A stretch of 64,000 bases of DNA. Origin: Diplonema papillatum (lineage: Eukaryota; Euglenozoa; Diplonemea; Diplonemida; Diplonemidae). Each line of letters starts with the position of its first letter. Position 1 is the first letter of the stretch. Where the stretch lies: contig JAPJBO010000475.1 in the NCBI GenBank assembly GCA_030068145.1, forward strand, positions 108,276 to 172,275, in the 5' to 3' direction. The notes under the pieces are model-generated. The model was not told the DNA's origin and did no database searches. It worked only from the letters and a program-made list of their open reading frames with translations. Of this stretch, positions 44,475-54,122 are shown piece after piece. Both the position numbers and the translations under genes were made by a program.

Positions 44475-44688
44475 CCATGCAGGGTCAAAACCTTGTGTCT
44501 TTTTGAAAATGGCAAAAAAAAAAATTCCGGAAAAAAATTGGGTTTTTTGAATTTTAAAAGTTTGGAACAAACTCTGCAGTAATTTTTGAGGAAGTTGAGC
44601 AAATTTTTTTTTTTCCAAAATTTTTTTTAGGGCTCCATCGGCCCCGCGGGAGCGTTTTGAAAAGACACAAGGTTTTGACCCTGCATGA
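44475..44688 (+). mobile_element. 210-bp inverted-repeat element, copy 8
   Basis: Duplicate of copy 6 within unit 2, complete and flanked by TA. Confidence 0.95.
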
Positions 44689-44702
44689 TACAGCACCACT
44701 CG

Positions 44703-46258
44703 GGCGGGTGTCAGATTTTGCAAACGCGAAATCTCAGATTTTGCAAAATCGAAAATCTCAGATTTTGCAAAATCTGAGATTTGCAAAATCTGAGATTTTG
44801 GCAAAATACGCAAAATCTGAGATTGGCCCATTTTGCAAAATCTGAGATTTGCAAAATCTGAGATTTCAGGTTTGCAAAATCTGAGATTTTCAGGTTTGCA
44901 AAATCTGAGATTTGGCCCAGCAAAAAAAAATTTCTGGGTTCGCCAATCTCAGATTTTGCAAAATCTGAGATTTCGCGTTTGCAAAATCTGAGATTTTCGA
45001 TTTTGCAAAATCTGAGATTTCGCGTTTGCAAAATCTGAGATTTTCTGAGATGAGTGATGGGGTGGATTGGTGTGGGTGGGTGTGAGTGAGTGGGTTGGGT
45101 TGGTGTGAGAGAGGTGGGTGAGAGTGGTGGGTGGATTGGTGTGAGTGGTGGGGTGGATTGGTGTGAGTGGGTGTGAGTGAGTGGGGTGGGTTGGTGTGAG
45201 TGAGGTGGGGGTGGTGGTGTAGTGTGTGGTGTGAGGTGTGTGAGTGTGGGGGGTTAGTGGGTGGTGAGTGGAGTGGATTGGTGTGAGTGGGTGTGAGTGA
45301 GTGGGGTGGGTTGGTGTGAGTGAGGTGGGGGTGTGTGGTGTGAGGTGTGTGAGTGTGTGAGTGTGGGGGGTTAGTGGGTGTGAGTGAGTGGGGTGGGTTG
45401 GTGTGAGTGAGGTGGGGTGGTGAGTGGAGTGGATTGGTGTGAGTGTGTGAGTGAGTGGGGGTTGGTGAGTGAGTGGGTGAGATGGTGGGTTAGTGTGAGT
45501 GAGTGGGGTGGGTTGAGTGTGGTGCCAATACAGGTCAAACTGGATTTCTGTCTTGATCTTCCCTTTTGGAAGAGACACAGGCTAAACCAGGTTTCTGTCT
45601 TGAGGCACTTGCCAACACAGGTCAAACTGGATTTCTGTCTTGATCTTCCCTTGGAAGAGACACAGGCTAAACCAGGTTTCTGTCTTGAGGCCACACTTGC
45701 CAACACAGGTCAAACTGGATTTCTGTCTTGATCTTCCCTTCTGGAAGAGACACAGGCTAAACCAGGTTTCTGTCTTGAGGCAAATACCAAACTGCTTCTG
45801 TTCCTGGCCTTCACTGCCTCATCTAGCCTTCAGCATTGTTCCATGTTCTGCCTTTTTATTTTGCCTCTTGTTGACTGTGCAGCAAATGCAAAGCGTTGGT
45901 TGTATTGATGTGAGCTGTGTTGCTTGTACTTGAAATTCCCAACAAACACACACAGGAGAGAGAAAATGAGTTCTACACATGTGTCTGAACACCTTCAAAA
46001 AGGAAAAAACAGAAGGTGGGTGGCAGAGGCTGGGTCACGCCTCTCAAGTGAAAGGCAGAAGTTGTACTCAGGATCATCTTGGGTGAAGAGAAGGGCAAAG
46101 CCCCAATTGCAACTCCTTGAGGTTGCAGCTGAGGGCCCAGAAGCTGTCGTCGAGCTCCTTCAGTGTTATGGGGTTCTGCCAACTCACGTCAACTGCCCCT
46201 GTTGTGGGGAAACTCTAGAATCATGGCAAATTAACTATGGAGGCCGAGGGAAGGGTGA
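44703..46258 (+). mobile_element. Merlin element A, second copy, 3' part missing
   Basis: Duplicate of 41698-43253, with the 8-bp left duplication, palindrome array, G-rich tract (45055-45525) and cassette (45530-45790). It is broken inside the transposase gene by Merlin element B. Confidence 0.88.
45966..46258 (+). pseudogene. Merlin A transposase N-terminus, second copy
   Basis: Same start as 42961, cut after GGRGKG where element B begins. Confidence 0.7.
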
Positions 46259-46509
46259 GGCATGTGTAACATACAGAGAGGCTCTCTGTATTTTACATTT
46301 TTAGCAAAAAAAACGCTAAAAATGTAAAATACAGAGAGCTCTCTGTATTTTACATTTTTAGCGAAGAATTCGCTAAAAATGTAAAATACAGAGAGATCTC
46401 TCTGTATTTTACATTTTTATCAAAGAAGACGCTAAAAATGTAACATACAGAGAGAATCTCTGTATTTTACATTTTTAGCACAAAAAATGCTAAAAATGTA
46501 AAATACAGA

Positions 46510-46830
46510 GAGATGTAGTGCAGTGAAGTGTAGTGTAGTTGTAGTGTAGTGTAGTGTAGTGTAGTGTAGTGTAGTGTAGTGTAGTGTAGTGTAGTGTAGT
46601 GTAGTGTAGTGTAGTGTAGTGTAGTGTAGTGTAGTGTAGTGTAGTGTAGTGTAGTGTAGTGTAGTGTATTGTAGTGTAGTGTAGTTGTAGTGTAGTTGTA
46701 GTGTAGTGTAGTGTAGTTGCAGTGTAGTGTAGTGAAGTGTGAGTGTAGTGTGGGATGTGTTGTGTGAGTGTAGTGTGTGTGTAGTGGTGTGTAGTGTGAG
46801 TGTAGTGTGTGTTGTGTAGTGGGGGGGAGA
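46510..46830 (+). repeat. GTGTA pentanucleotide microsatellite
   Basis: More than 40 copies of GTGTA, giving way to GTGTGAGTGTA variants. On the opposite strand it gives long Thr/Leu/His/Tyr frames that are artefacts. Confidence 0.95.
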
Positions 46831-46924
46831 CAAGAGCAGCCAACACAGTACAAACTGGACATACACCCTTCCTTCACCACACATTTCCACTACACATTAG
46901 TGTAGTGGGTGTGGTGACCTGAGG

Positions 46925-47010
46925 GTACCAGATTCCTGTCTTGAGGCGAGCCTGGATTTCTGTCTTGATCTTCTTTGTGAAGAGACACAGGTCACACCAG
47001 GTTTCACAGA
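46925..47010 (+). promoter_or_regulatory. Upstream repeat cassette, Merlin B (one diverged unit)
   Basis: GATTCCTGTCTTGAGG, GGATTTCTGTCTTGATCTTC and AGAGACACAGGTCACACCAG appear as in the Merlin A cassette, about 110 bp before the transposase start. Confidence 0.45.
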
Positions 47011-47118
47011 TCACAGAACACAGCTGAAGGAGAACAGACCATTGCAACATTGAACCAGAGTTTGCCACTCCAACATTATGCCACATCAGACAGGTGAACA
47101 TTGTGAGAAAACCAGAAA

Positions 47119-49062
47119 ATGAAAATGCTCGTGCTGATACTGTTGCTGTTGTTCCTGGTGTGGATACCTGGTTGTGAAGCTGCAGAGCCAGGAAGCAAAA
47201 GAAGACGCACAGGCCCTGCACCGGCTCCTCTTCGACTTCCACTGGCTGAAGGGGCTGAGGTCAAAAAGGAAGAAGACAACGATGATGATGTGCCTGTGCC
47301 TGTTGCAAAACACCGACAACGCACAAAGCAGCGTAAGCCAGCTACACCTGCCCAAAAACAGCAGCAGAGGGCTGAGGGATACTCTGGAACCTTTCGAAAG
47401 CGGGTGCAGGCAAAGCCTAAATTTGGGATTGCTGCACTGATTCAGGAGGGAGACAGGACAATGGCCGAAAAACTACGTGAATATGGAGTGATCCCGCAGT
47501 CTATCACATGCAACAAGTGCAATGCAAAGCTTGAAGACATGGTCTGGACGGCAGCAAATGGTTCTACACCCCTCAACTGGCCTGTTTTCATTTGTGGTCA
47601 CTGCAAGCTGGTTTACTCAACAGCAGCTATTCTGAGCACGGCACTTGGAGTATCAGACAAGGGCGGACCTCTGAAGCTCAGGATTGCTGATCTCTTTTGT
47701 ATGATTGCTGGATTTGTGCACGGAGAAAGGCAAGCATTTGTTGTCTCAATGTGTGCTCCCATGACCCGTCAGACCGTCACACGCTGGGAAGGCGGATTTC
47801 GAGACATTCTAGGGGATGACACTCAACAGATGGAAGCAGCAAACTTACCACTAGGAGGCCCAGGGGCTATCATCGAGATTGATGAATTTTCTGTTGGTGG
47901 TAAGGTTGTGAAAGACACAGCAGGCAAGCCAGTCGGCTATGAGTACCTCCGTTTTGTTGGAATTGTTGTCAGGGGTACGTCTTTCTTCCTCATCCGTGAG
48001 CTTGCTCGTAAGGTGCAGCCTCTTGTTGAACCCAAAGGAACTGTGGCAAGTCCATCAGGACATAAGGACTTTACAAACAACAAAGGCCACTCAGTTGCAC
48101 CACCACCACCACCGATCTCAAAGGAGGAGTTCAAAGCTCTTCTAGATGAGGGGGTCATTGAAATAGGAACAGAAGAGGACCCGCTGTACATATCAACAGA
48201 CGGTGCAGCAACTTATCGCTCCATGCTTGATCCTACATCGCCTTCGTTTTATTGGGGTGACAAGAAACACTGCGTTAATTATGCGTGGGTTAATCACGGA
48301 AAAGAAGAGTGGTGCAAGAAGGTCGAGCTAGTGGCCACCCCCTCCATTGAGAAATGCTATGGAGAAACATGTGTTGCAGAGACACTGTGCAAACTGTCTG
48401 AGCCAGCCTCGGGCACTTCTGCTGCTGCAGGAGGCAACTTTTCCCCGAACTATCGAAACAAAGTGTGGGTTGCTGGAACACAGAAAGCAGATGGTTTGTG
48501 GAAGCACCTCAAGTCTTCACTTAAACACAAGAACTGCAGGAACCGTTCCAAGCCAGGAGAGATTGTCCGGTCTCAATGGAGGATGCAAAACACAGGGTTT
48601 GACCTCATCCACATTTTTCTGTGCACTTTGGGAAAGAAAATTGAGCAGATGGAACTGGTTATTCCAGCTGGTGAGAGTCAGGACGGCATTGTGAGAGACC
48701 CAGAAGCACCAAACATGCCATCTAACCTAATGCAGCTGCTGGCACAGCCTGGAATGCGTGAGCAGGTGCTGTCACAACCAGGAGTACGTGAGTTGCTGAT
48801 GCAAGGTCTGCAGGAGCCGCAGAATGAGCCTGGCCATGATCTCGTTGAGCCAAAACAAGAACAAGAAAAAGAAGACACTGATGATGAGGAAAACCCATTT
48901 CTTTCAAGTGACAGTGAGGCAGAAGCACCTCAAACCAGCCTGTCAAGTGTCCCAGTTTTTCACACAGCTGAACAGAGGGTTGTGTACAACCCTGAGCACG
49001 AAAACCCTCCTCGCAGAAGGCTGCAACTTATCATGCAGGGTCAAAACCTTGTGTCTTTTTGA
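47119..49062 (+). CDS. ISXO2/Merlin-family transposase
   Basis: A frame of 647 codons. A zinc ribbon (CNKCNAKLE ... FICGHCK, about residues 131-162) precedes a DDE-type domain: AIIEIDEFSVGGK (D255), PLYISTDGAATYRS (D361), CVNYAWVNHGKEEW (His393), and VAGTQKADGLWKHLK, which may supply the third acid (D458). This matches the ISXO2-like domain (D-E-F/T-G, sDG-a-Y, v-NH, K at the end). The last residues come from element copy 9, inserted at 49031; without it the frame would end four codons later, so the protein is essentially complete. The first 20 residues are hydrophobic and signal-like, odd for a transposase, and a downstream start may be used. It is the only apparently intact DNA transposase in the window. 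Confidence 0.85.
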   Translation: MKMLVLILLLLFLVWIPGCEAAEPGSKRRRTGPAPAPLRLPLAEGAEVKKEEDNDDDVPVPVAKHRQRTKQRKPATPAQKQQQRAEGYSGTFRKRVQAKPKFGIAALIQEGDRTMAEKLREYGVIPQSITCNKCNAKLEDMVWTAANGSTPLNWPVFICGHCKLVYSTAAILSTALGVSDKGGPLKLRIADLFCMIAGFVHGERQAFVVSMCAPMTRQTVTRWEGGFRDILGDDTQQMEAANLPLGGPGAIIEIDEFSVGGKVVKDTAGKPVGYEYLRFVGIVVRGTSFFLIRELARKVQPLVEPKGTVASPSGHKDFTNNKGHSVAPPPPPISKEEFKALLDEGVIEIGTEEDPLYISTDGAATYRSMLDPTSPSFYWGDKKHCVNYAWVNHGKEEWCKKVELVATPSIEKCYGETCVAETLCKLSEPASGTSAAAGGNFSPNYRNKVWVAGTQKADGLWKHLKSSLKHKNCRNRSKPGEIVRSQWRMQNTGFDLIHIFLCTLGKKIEQMELVIPAGESQDGIVRDPEAPNMPSNLMQLLAQPGMREQVLSQPGVRELLMQGLQEPQNEPGHDLVEPKQEQEKEDTDDEENPFLSSDSEAEAPQTSLSSVPVFHTAEQRVVYNPEHENPPRRRLQLIMQGQNLVSF

Positions 49063-49244
49063 AAATGGCAAAAAAAAAATTTCCAGAAAAAAAATGGGGT
49101 TTTTGAATTTTAAAAGTTTGGAACAAACTCTGCAGTAATTTTTGAGGAAGTTGAGCAAAATTTTTTTTTTCCAACATTTTTTTTTGGGGTCCATCGGCTC
49201 CGCGGGAGCGTTTTAAAAAGACACAAGGTTCTGACCCTGCATGT
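49031..49244 (+). mobile_element. 210-bp inverted-repeat element, copy 9
   Basis: Complete 214-bp copy with TA on both sides, inserted at the very end of the Merlin B transposase frame. Confidence 0.95.
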
Positions 49245-49335
49245 TATCTTCAAATGATCACTTTTATTTTCTTTCCTCTCTTTCTCTCTTTTTCCATCCC
49301 ATCTGGGAGGTGTTCCTGAGCACCATAAATTCGAT

Positions 49336-49463
49336 AATACTGAAAAAAAAACCAAAAAACATAAAAAAAAAAACAAAAAAAAAAATACAAACAAAAAAAA
49401 AAAAAAAAAACCCTCCCCCCAACTGAAAAAAAAAAAAAAAAAAAACAAAAACCATAAAAAAAA
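49336..49463. repeat. A-rich low-complexity tract
   Basis: About 85 percent A with scattered C, in runs of up to 19 A. It lies 3' of the transposase gene within Merlin B. Confidence 0.9.
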
Positions 49464-49892
49464 AGGGAGGGGGTGGAGATTAGGGGGGCATCATAAGTCC
49501 TCGACACTCCACCTTAAAAAAAAAAACGCGCCTTGTTGACTACCACCCTCTACCGAGGCTCTGGTGGTGAGGAAATGTCAACACTGTACAAGATCTCTGT
49601 ATTTTACATTTTTAGCGCTTTTTCACTAAAAATGTAAAATACAGAGAGCTCTCTGTATTTTACATTTTAGAGCTCTCTGTATGTTACATTTTTAGCGTCT
49701 TCTTTGATAAAAATGTAAAATACAGAGAGATCTCTCTGTATGTTACATTTTTAGCGTCTTCTTTGATAAAAATGTAAAATACAGAGAGATCTCTCTGTAT
49801 TTTACATTTTTAGCGAATTTTTCGCTAAAAATGTAAAATACAGAGAGCCTCTCTGTATGTTACACATGCCTCACAATACACCCACACAACAC

Positions 49893-50262
49893 CACAAACT
49901 GGATCAAAAAATTGATCCAGTTTTTTTGACCATAATGATCCAGTTTTTTTTGATCCAGTTTTTTTGGCCATATTGATCCAGTTTTTTTTGATCCAGTTTT
50001 TTTTGATCCAGTTTTTTTGGCCATATTGATCCAGTTTTTTTGATCCAGTTTTTATTGATCCAGTTTTTTTTGATCCAGGTATACCCACCAGGAAAAAACT
50101 GGATCAAAGTTTGATCCAGGTATACCCACCTGAAAAAAACTGGATCAACTCCTGGTCAAAAAACTGGATCAATAAAAACTGGATCAAAAAGTTGATCCAG
50201 TTTTTTTGGCCATATTGATCCAGTTTTTATTGATCCAGATTGGGTTGATCCAGACCCGCCAA
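49893..50262. repeat. GGATCAAAAAAACTGGATCA palindrome array
   Basis: About 17 copies of ACTGGATCAA and its complement in both orientations, with spacers such as GGCCATATT and GGTATACCCACC. The array abuts the reverse transcriptase remnant of DIRS element 3 and may be a terminal array of another unnamed DNA element. Confidence 0.85.
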
Positions 50263-51175
50263 TATAACTCTGTCTCAAGCCGAGGGGCTTCTCTTCCAAC
50301 ACCGTGAAAGGTAACAGACATCAAGGTTCTGGTCCCGTTTGCAGGAGCAGCAATATCACACTTCACCAATTGTTCTGCATGAGCAGCACTGAATGAAGAA
50401 CGGATACCATGCAGGGTCAAAACCTTGTGTCTTTTTAAAACGCTCCCGCGGGGCCGATGGCCACCCTAAAAAAAAATTTGGAAAAGAAAACAAATTGCTC
50501 AACCTTCCTATTACCGCAGAGTTTGTTCCAAAATTTTAAAATTCAAAAAACCCAATTTTTTTCCGGAATAAAAAATTGGCCATTTCAAAAAGACACAAGG
50601 TTTTGACCCTGCATGATACACTCTCATTGGTAACGATTGAGAAACGGGGGATTAAAAGTTGCATTCCAAACGAGATCAAACGTTCCCGTACGCATTTCCT
50701 CATTCTTAGCTTCAGCTTCTCAATGTAAGGTTGCACTTGTAGCGTGCAGTGGAGCGTTTCTTTCTCATCTGTTTGCCGGAATTCTGGAACAATGGGCACG
50801 CGGTCAGAGATTGTTGTGTGAATCATAAATATGCGTCACTTCCCAGTCTTCAGGGCACGCGCTAACGCAATTGGATCGCCTCCATATCTTATGGTCATCG
50901 GGAGACATGCCTTGATGTTTCGCTAAACGCGCTATAAGCCAATTGTAGAGGGACACCTTGAGACAACAGTTGGAAAAGATGTGAAAGAGCTCCTCGCTTG
51001 ATACTGTGACCGGAGAACGGCCGCATTCGAGGATCCTTTTCAAAGCGCGTTTAGCTCGGCCGTGCTTACTGGGTCAGACTTTGAAAACTGCCTAAGCTTC
51101 GGACAAGTGTCGCAATTACTCTGGTCAGGTCGCCTTTTATCACTGTCCAGACAAAAAGTTTTTTTTTGTCCCTGG
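50260..51175 (-). pseudogene. DIRS element 3, recombinase and reverse transcriptase remnant
   Basis: On the minus strand the recombinase tail is recognisable across frame breaks: VIKGDLTRVIATL, PFSGHSIKRGALSHLF, LIARLAKHQG and MTIRYGGDPIALARAL. It is followed by the start of the reverse transcriptase region (IEKLKLRMRKCVRERLISFG). The latter resumes left of the inserted element at 50407-50616 with FSAAHAEQLVKCDIAAPANG. The order and sequence match DIRS element 2. Several frameshifts show it is dead and older than the insertion. Confidence 0.75.
50407..50616 (-). mobile_element. 210-bp inverted-repeat element, copy 10
   Basis: Complete, reverse orientation, flanked by TA. It interrupts DIRS element 3. 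Confidence 0.95.
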
Positions 51176-51223
51176 AGACATTTCATAGCAACACCTACAG
51201 GATTAAGGAAACAAGACCACAAA

Positions 51224-51520
51224 ATGCCGAAGGTGAAGAAAGAAGGAGTCAGCGACTCCAGTCGAAAGCTCTGAAGGCGAAAGCAGCGACAGCGCTCTGC
51301 CGGAGAAGTCCAGGCAACGTTACACGTTGGTGTGGAGGGACTTCATAGACTACATTCAAGTTCACTGCAAGTACCCAAAGCCCCTCTCGGGAAAGCCATC
51401 CAAGAAGCAGCCGACGGAGGCACAGTACGCAACCTTCTTCAAGCACCTGGTAGCTTCAAGCTTCAACCATGTGGTCAATCTACAGCATGCTGAATGCACC
51501 CTTTTAGCATGTTGTCTTGT
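51224..51520 (+). pseudogene. Coding fragment resembling a recombinase N-terminal domain
   Basis: After an ATG with MPKVKKEGVSDS the frame slips by one base and continues ESSDSALPEKSRQRYTLVWR, DFIDYIQVHCKYP and EAQYATFFKHLVASSFN. The helical pattern is like the DNA-binding N-terminal domain that precedes tyrosine recombinases of Crypton-type elements, but it is too short to be certain. Confidence 0.3.
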
Positions 51521-51604
51521 GGTGAGGAATGCTCATTCCGTTTCCTTTTGCTCCTGGGCCTCATTGCAGCTGTTCAGTGGCAGGCAAAAAAAATCCAGCC
51601 AGTA

Positions 51605-52070
51605 AAAAAATTACGTTGTACCGGTCAAGGGGCCTTTTTGTCCCTCGGGCAAGTTTTTTTCACTCGACTCGCCCTCGGGCTTCGCCCTCGGGCTCGTCTC
51701 GTGAAAAAAACTTGCCCTCGGGACCTTATTTACCGGTAAAAAATAGCTATTTTTTCACTAGTGAAGAAAAAAGGTTTTTTTTTCACTAGTGAAAAAACTG
51801 GGTGTTTTTTTTCACTAGTGAAAAAAACACAGTGGGTAAAATTGGTTTTTTGCCCACTGCCAGTGAAAAAAACTTCTCAGAGTGAGAAAAAAAATTACGT
51901 TGTACCGGTCAAGGGGCCTTTTTGTCCCTCGGGCAAGTTTTTTTCACTCGACTCGCCCTCGGGCTTCGCCCTCGGGCTCGTCTCATGAAAAAAACTTGCC
52001 TCGGGACAAAAAGGCCCCTTATTTACCGGTAAAAAATAGCTATTTTTTCTTCACTAGTGAAAAAAAAAAA
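51605..52070. repeat. Duplicated palindrome-rich block
   Basis: Two copies (about 51608-51790 and 51895-52070) of a block with TACGTTGTACCGGTCAAGGG, the inverted repeat CCCTCGGGCAAG/CTTGCCCTCGGG, CTCGGGCTTCGCCCTCGGG and several TTCACTAGTGAA palindromes. Poly-A/T spacers separate them. No coding capacity. Confidence 0.85.
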
Positions 52071-52179
52071 TTTTTTCTGCCTTTACACCTGTTCTACTTC
52101 CCGATCTTTGAGAAGACGCTTGAGTCTCCCCACAAACCATCAGCAACCTGTGTGCCAGCTACCAGCCCTTCAAAACATA

Positions 52180-52386
52180 CACAGGGTCAGAACCTTGTCT
52201 TTTGGAAATGGCCAAAATTAGATTTCCAGAAAAAAAATGGCTTTTTTGAATTTTAAAATTTTGGAACAAACTCTGCGGTAATTTTTGCGGAAGTTGAGTA
52301 AATTCTTTTTTTGCCAAATTTTCTTTTTGGGGTCCATCGGCCCGCAGGAGCGTTTTAAAAAGACACAAGGTTCTGACCCTGCATGA
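52180..52386 (+). mobile_element. 210-bp inverted-repeat element, copy 11
   Basis: A complete but diverged copy (left end CACAGGGTCAG), flanked by TA on both sides. Confidence 0.9.
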
Positions 52387-52488
52387 TACTTGCTGCGCAG
52401 CTCACTAGCATGCTCTGAACTCAAGCTGCTGGCCACATTCCCAGAGTGAATAGCAGCTATTACGTCAGTTTCCAGCACCAGTCCCCCT

Positions 52489-53064
52489 TCACTTTGTATC
52501 CAAACAGGATCTTCACTTTGTACCCGGGAGACAAAGTGAAGATTTTTCGACTTAAAATCTTCACTTTGTCTCCAAACTGGATCTTCACTTTGTATCCTGG
52601 GTACAAAGTGAAGATCTCCAAAGTGAAGATCCAGTTTGGATACAAAGTGAAGATTTTTCGACTTAAAATCTTCACTTTGTATCCAAACTGGATCTTCACT
52701 TTGTCTCCAAACAGGATCCTTCACTTTGTATCAACAGGATCTTCACTTTGTACCCGGGAGACAAAGTGAAGATTTTTCGACTTAAAATCTTCACTTTGTC
52801 TCCAAACTGGATCTTCACTTTGTATCCTGGGTACAAAGTGAAGATCTCCAAAGTGAAGATCCAGTTTGGATACAAAGTGAAGATTTTTCGACTTAAAATC
52901 TTCACTTTGTATCCAAACTGGATCTTCACTTTGTCTCCAAACAGGATCTTCACTTTGTATCCAAACAGGATCTTCACTTTGTACCCGGGAGACAAAGTGA
53001 AGATTTTTCGACTTAAAATCTTCACTTTGTCTCCAAACAGGATCTTCACTTTGTATCTGGGATG
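52489..53064. repeat. CTTCACTTTGT inverted-repeat array, part 1
   Basis: Dense direct and inverted copies of GATCTTCACTTTGTAYCC with spacers such as TTTTTCGACTTAAAATC. A higher-order block of about 240 bp is repeated. Part 2 at 53279-53515 is separated by element copy 12. Confidence 0.9.
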
Positions 53065-53066
53065 TA

Positions 53067-53277
53067 ACATGCAGGGTCAAAACCTTGTGTCTTTTTATAA
53101 CGCTCCTGCGGGGCCGATGGAGCCCTAAAAAATTTTTTGGGAAATTTTTTTTGCTCAATTTCCTCAAAATTACTGCAGAGTTTGTGTCCAAACTTTTAAA
53201 ATTCAAAAACCCCATTTTTTTCGGATTTTTTTTTTTTTGCCATTTTCAAAAAGACACAAGGTTTTGACCCTGCATGG
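53067..53277 (-). mobile_element. 210-bp inverted-repeat element, copy 12
   Basis: Complete, reverse orientation, TA on both sides, inserted in the CTTCACTTTGT array. Confidence 0.95.
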
Positions 53278-53278
53278 T

Positions 53279-53515
53279 AAAGTGAAGATCTCTAAAGTGA
53301 AGATCCTGTTTGGAGACAAAGTGAAGATGATCCAAGTGAAGATCAGTAAAGTGAAGATCCAGTCAGGACACAAAGTGAAGATCCAGTTTGGATACAAAGT
53401 GAAGATCTTGGTTTCTCGTATCTAAAGTGAAGATCTGTAAAGTGAAGATTTTTCGACTTAAAATCTTCACTTTGCATCCGGAGACAAAGTGAAGATGAGC
53501 CAAAGTGAAGACCTG
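53279..53515. repeat. CTTCACTTTGT inverted-repeat array, part 2
   Basis: Continuation of 52489-53064 after the inserted element. Confidence 0.9.
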
Positions 53516-53516
53516 C

Positions 53517-53683
53517 CAGTCGCAAGCCATTTTCATTGAGAAAAACTTCGGTTAGAGTCGCGTAGAGCATTTCCATTACAAAAAACTTCGGTTAGAGTCG
53601 CAAGCCATTTTCATTGCAAAAAACTTCGGTTAGAGTCGCAAGCCATTTTCATTGAGAAAAACTTCGGTTAGAGTCGCGTAGAG
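53517..53683 (+). repeat. Tandem repeat AAAACTTCGGTTAGAGTCGC
   Basis: Four copies of a roughly 40-bp unit (GCAAGCCATTTTCATTG then AAAAACTTCGGTTAGAGTCGC) lie next to the 3' end of DIRS element 2. Confidence 0.85.
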
Positions 53684-53843
53684 GAATTCGTCTACGCGCC
53701 GTTGTGCAGGAAACGTGAGCGGAATAACACGAGGAATAAACCAGAGCCAATGCCGGGAACACGAGAGGAAACGAAGAATTGTGAGAACTAAACTAACGAG
53801 GGGGGGCATCGCGGTGCTTGCATGTTTTGCAGCAAGCCGCCAG
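53684..53843 (+). repeat. 160-bp direct repeat, outer copy
   Basis: Nearly identical to 53963-54122 at an offset of 279 bp. The inner copy overlaps the last codons of the DIRS reverse transcriptase frame. The spacer between them shares about 75 bp with 37280-37372. Confidence 0.9.
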
Positions 53844-53962
53844 GGGGAAGGGTGGGCGGGCAAAAAGAAGATGTCCAACCCACCGCCACCACCACCCAAA
53901 CCTGGGCTCATGGTGAGTTAGGGATCCAACTCTGCTTGCAGAATTCCCTTAGTAAACTTAGA

Positions 53963-54122
53963 GAATTCGTCTACGCGCCGTTGTGCAGGAAACGTGAGCG
54001 GAATAACACGAGGAATAAACCGGAGCCAATGCCGGGAACACGAGAGGAAACGAAGAATTGTGAGAACTAAACTAACGAGGGGGGGCATCGCGGTGCTTGC
54101 ATGTTTTGCAGCAAGCCGCCAG
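53963..54122 (+). repeat. 160-bp direct repeat, inner copy
   Basis: See 53684. A repeat pair at the 3' end separated by a different repeat recalls the split direct repeats known for Ngaro/VIPER-type members of the DIRS order, but the matching 5' partners were not found here. Confidence 0.85.

Larger units (their letters stand above)
43913..46258 (+). repeat. Tandem duplication, unit 2 (truncated)
   Basis: Matches unit 1 at an offset of 3,005 bp until 46258, where Merlin element B begins. Confidence 0.92.
46259..49870 (+). mobile_element. Merlin/ISXO2-type DNA transposon B
   Basis: Terminal inverted repeats GGCATGTGTAACATACAGAG lie at both ends. Each end is followed by an array of long palindromes made from CTCTCTGTATTTTACATTTT joined to its complement through a short spacer (46259-46515 and 49590-49870). 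Between them are a pentanucleotide microsatellite, a cassette-like leader, a full transposase frame and an A-rich tract. No 8-bp duplication is visible at the flanks, so one side has probably been rearranged. Confidence 0.8.

Noticed and set aside
46432-46890. Minus-strand frames of about 120-150 codons rich in Thr, Leu, His and Tyr
   Set aside because: Produced by the GTGTA microsatellite, which has no stop in these frames.
47119-47181. Secretory signal peptide on the Merlin B transposase
   Set aside because: The hydrophobic start looks like one, but a nuclear enzyme would not be secreted; a different start or an unrecognised exon is more likely.
46259-49870. 8-bp target duplication for Merlin B
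   Set aside because: The bases outside the two ends (AAGGGTGA and TCACAATA) do not match, and sequence right of the element is not the continuation of the duplicated unit.
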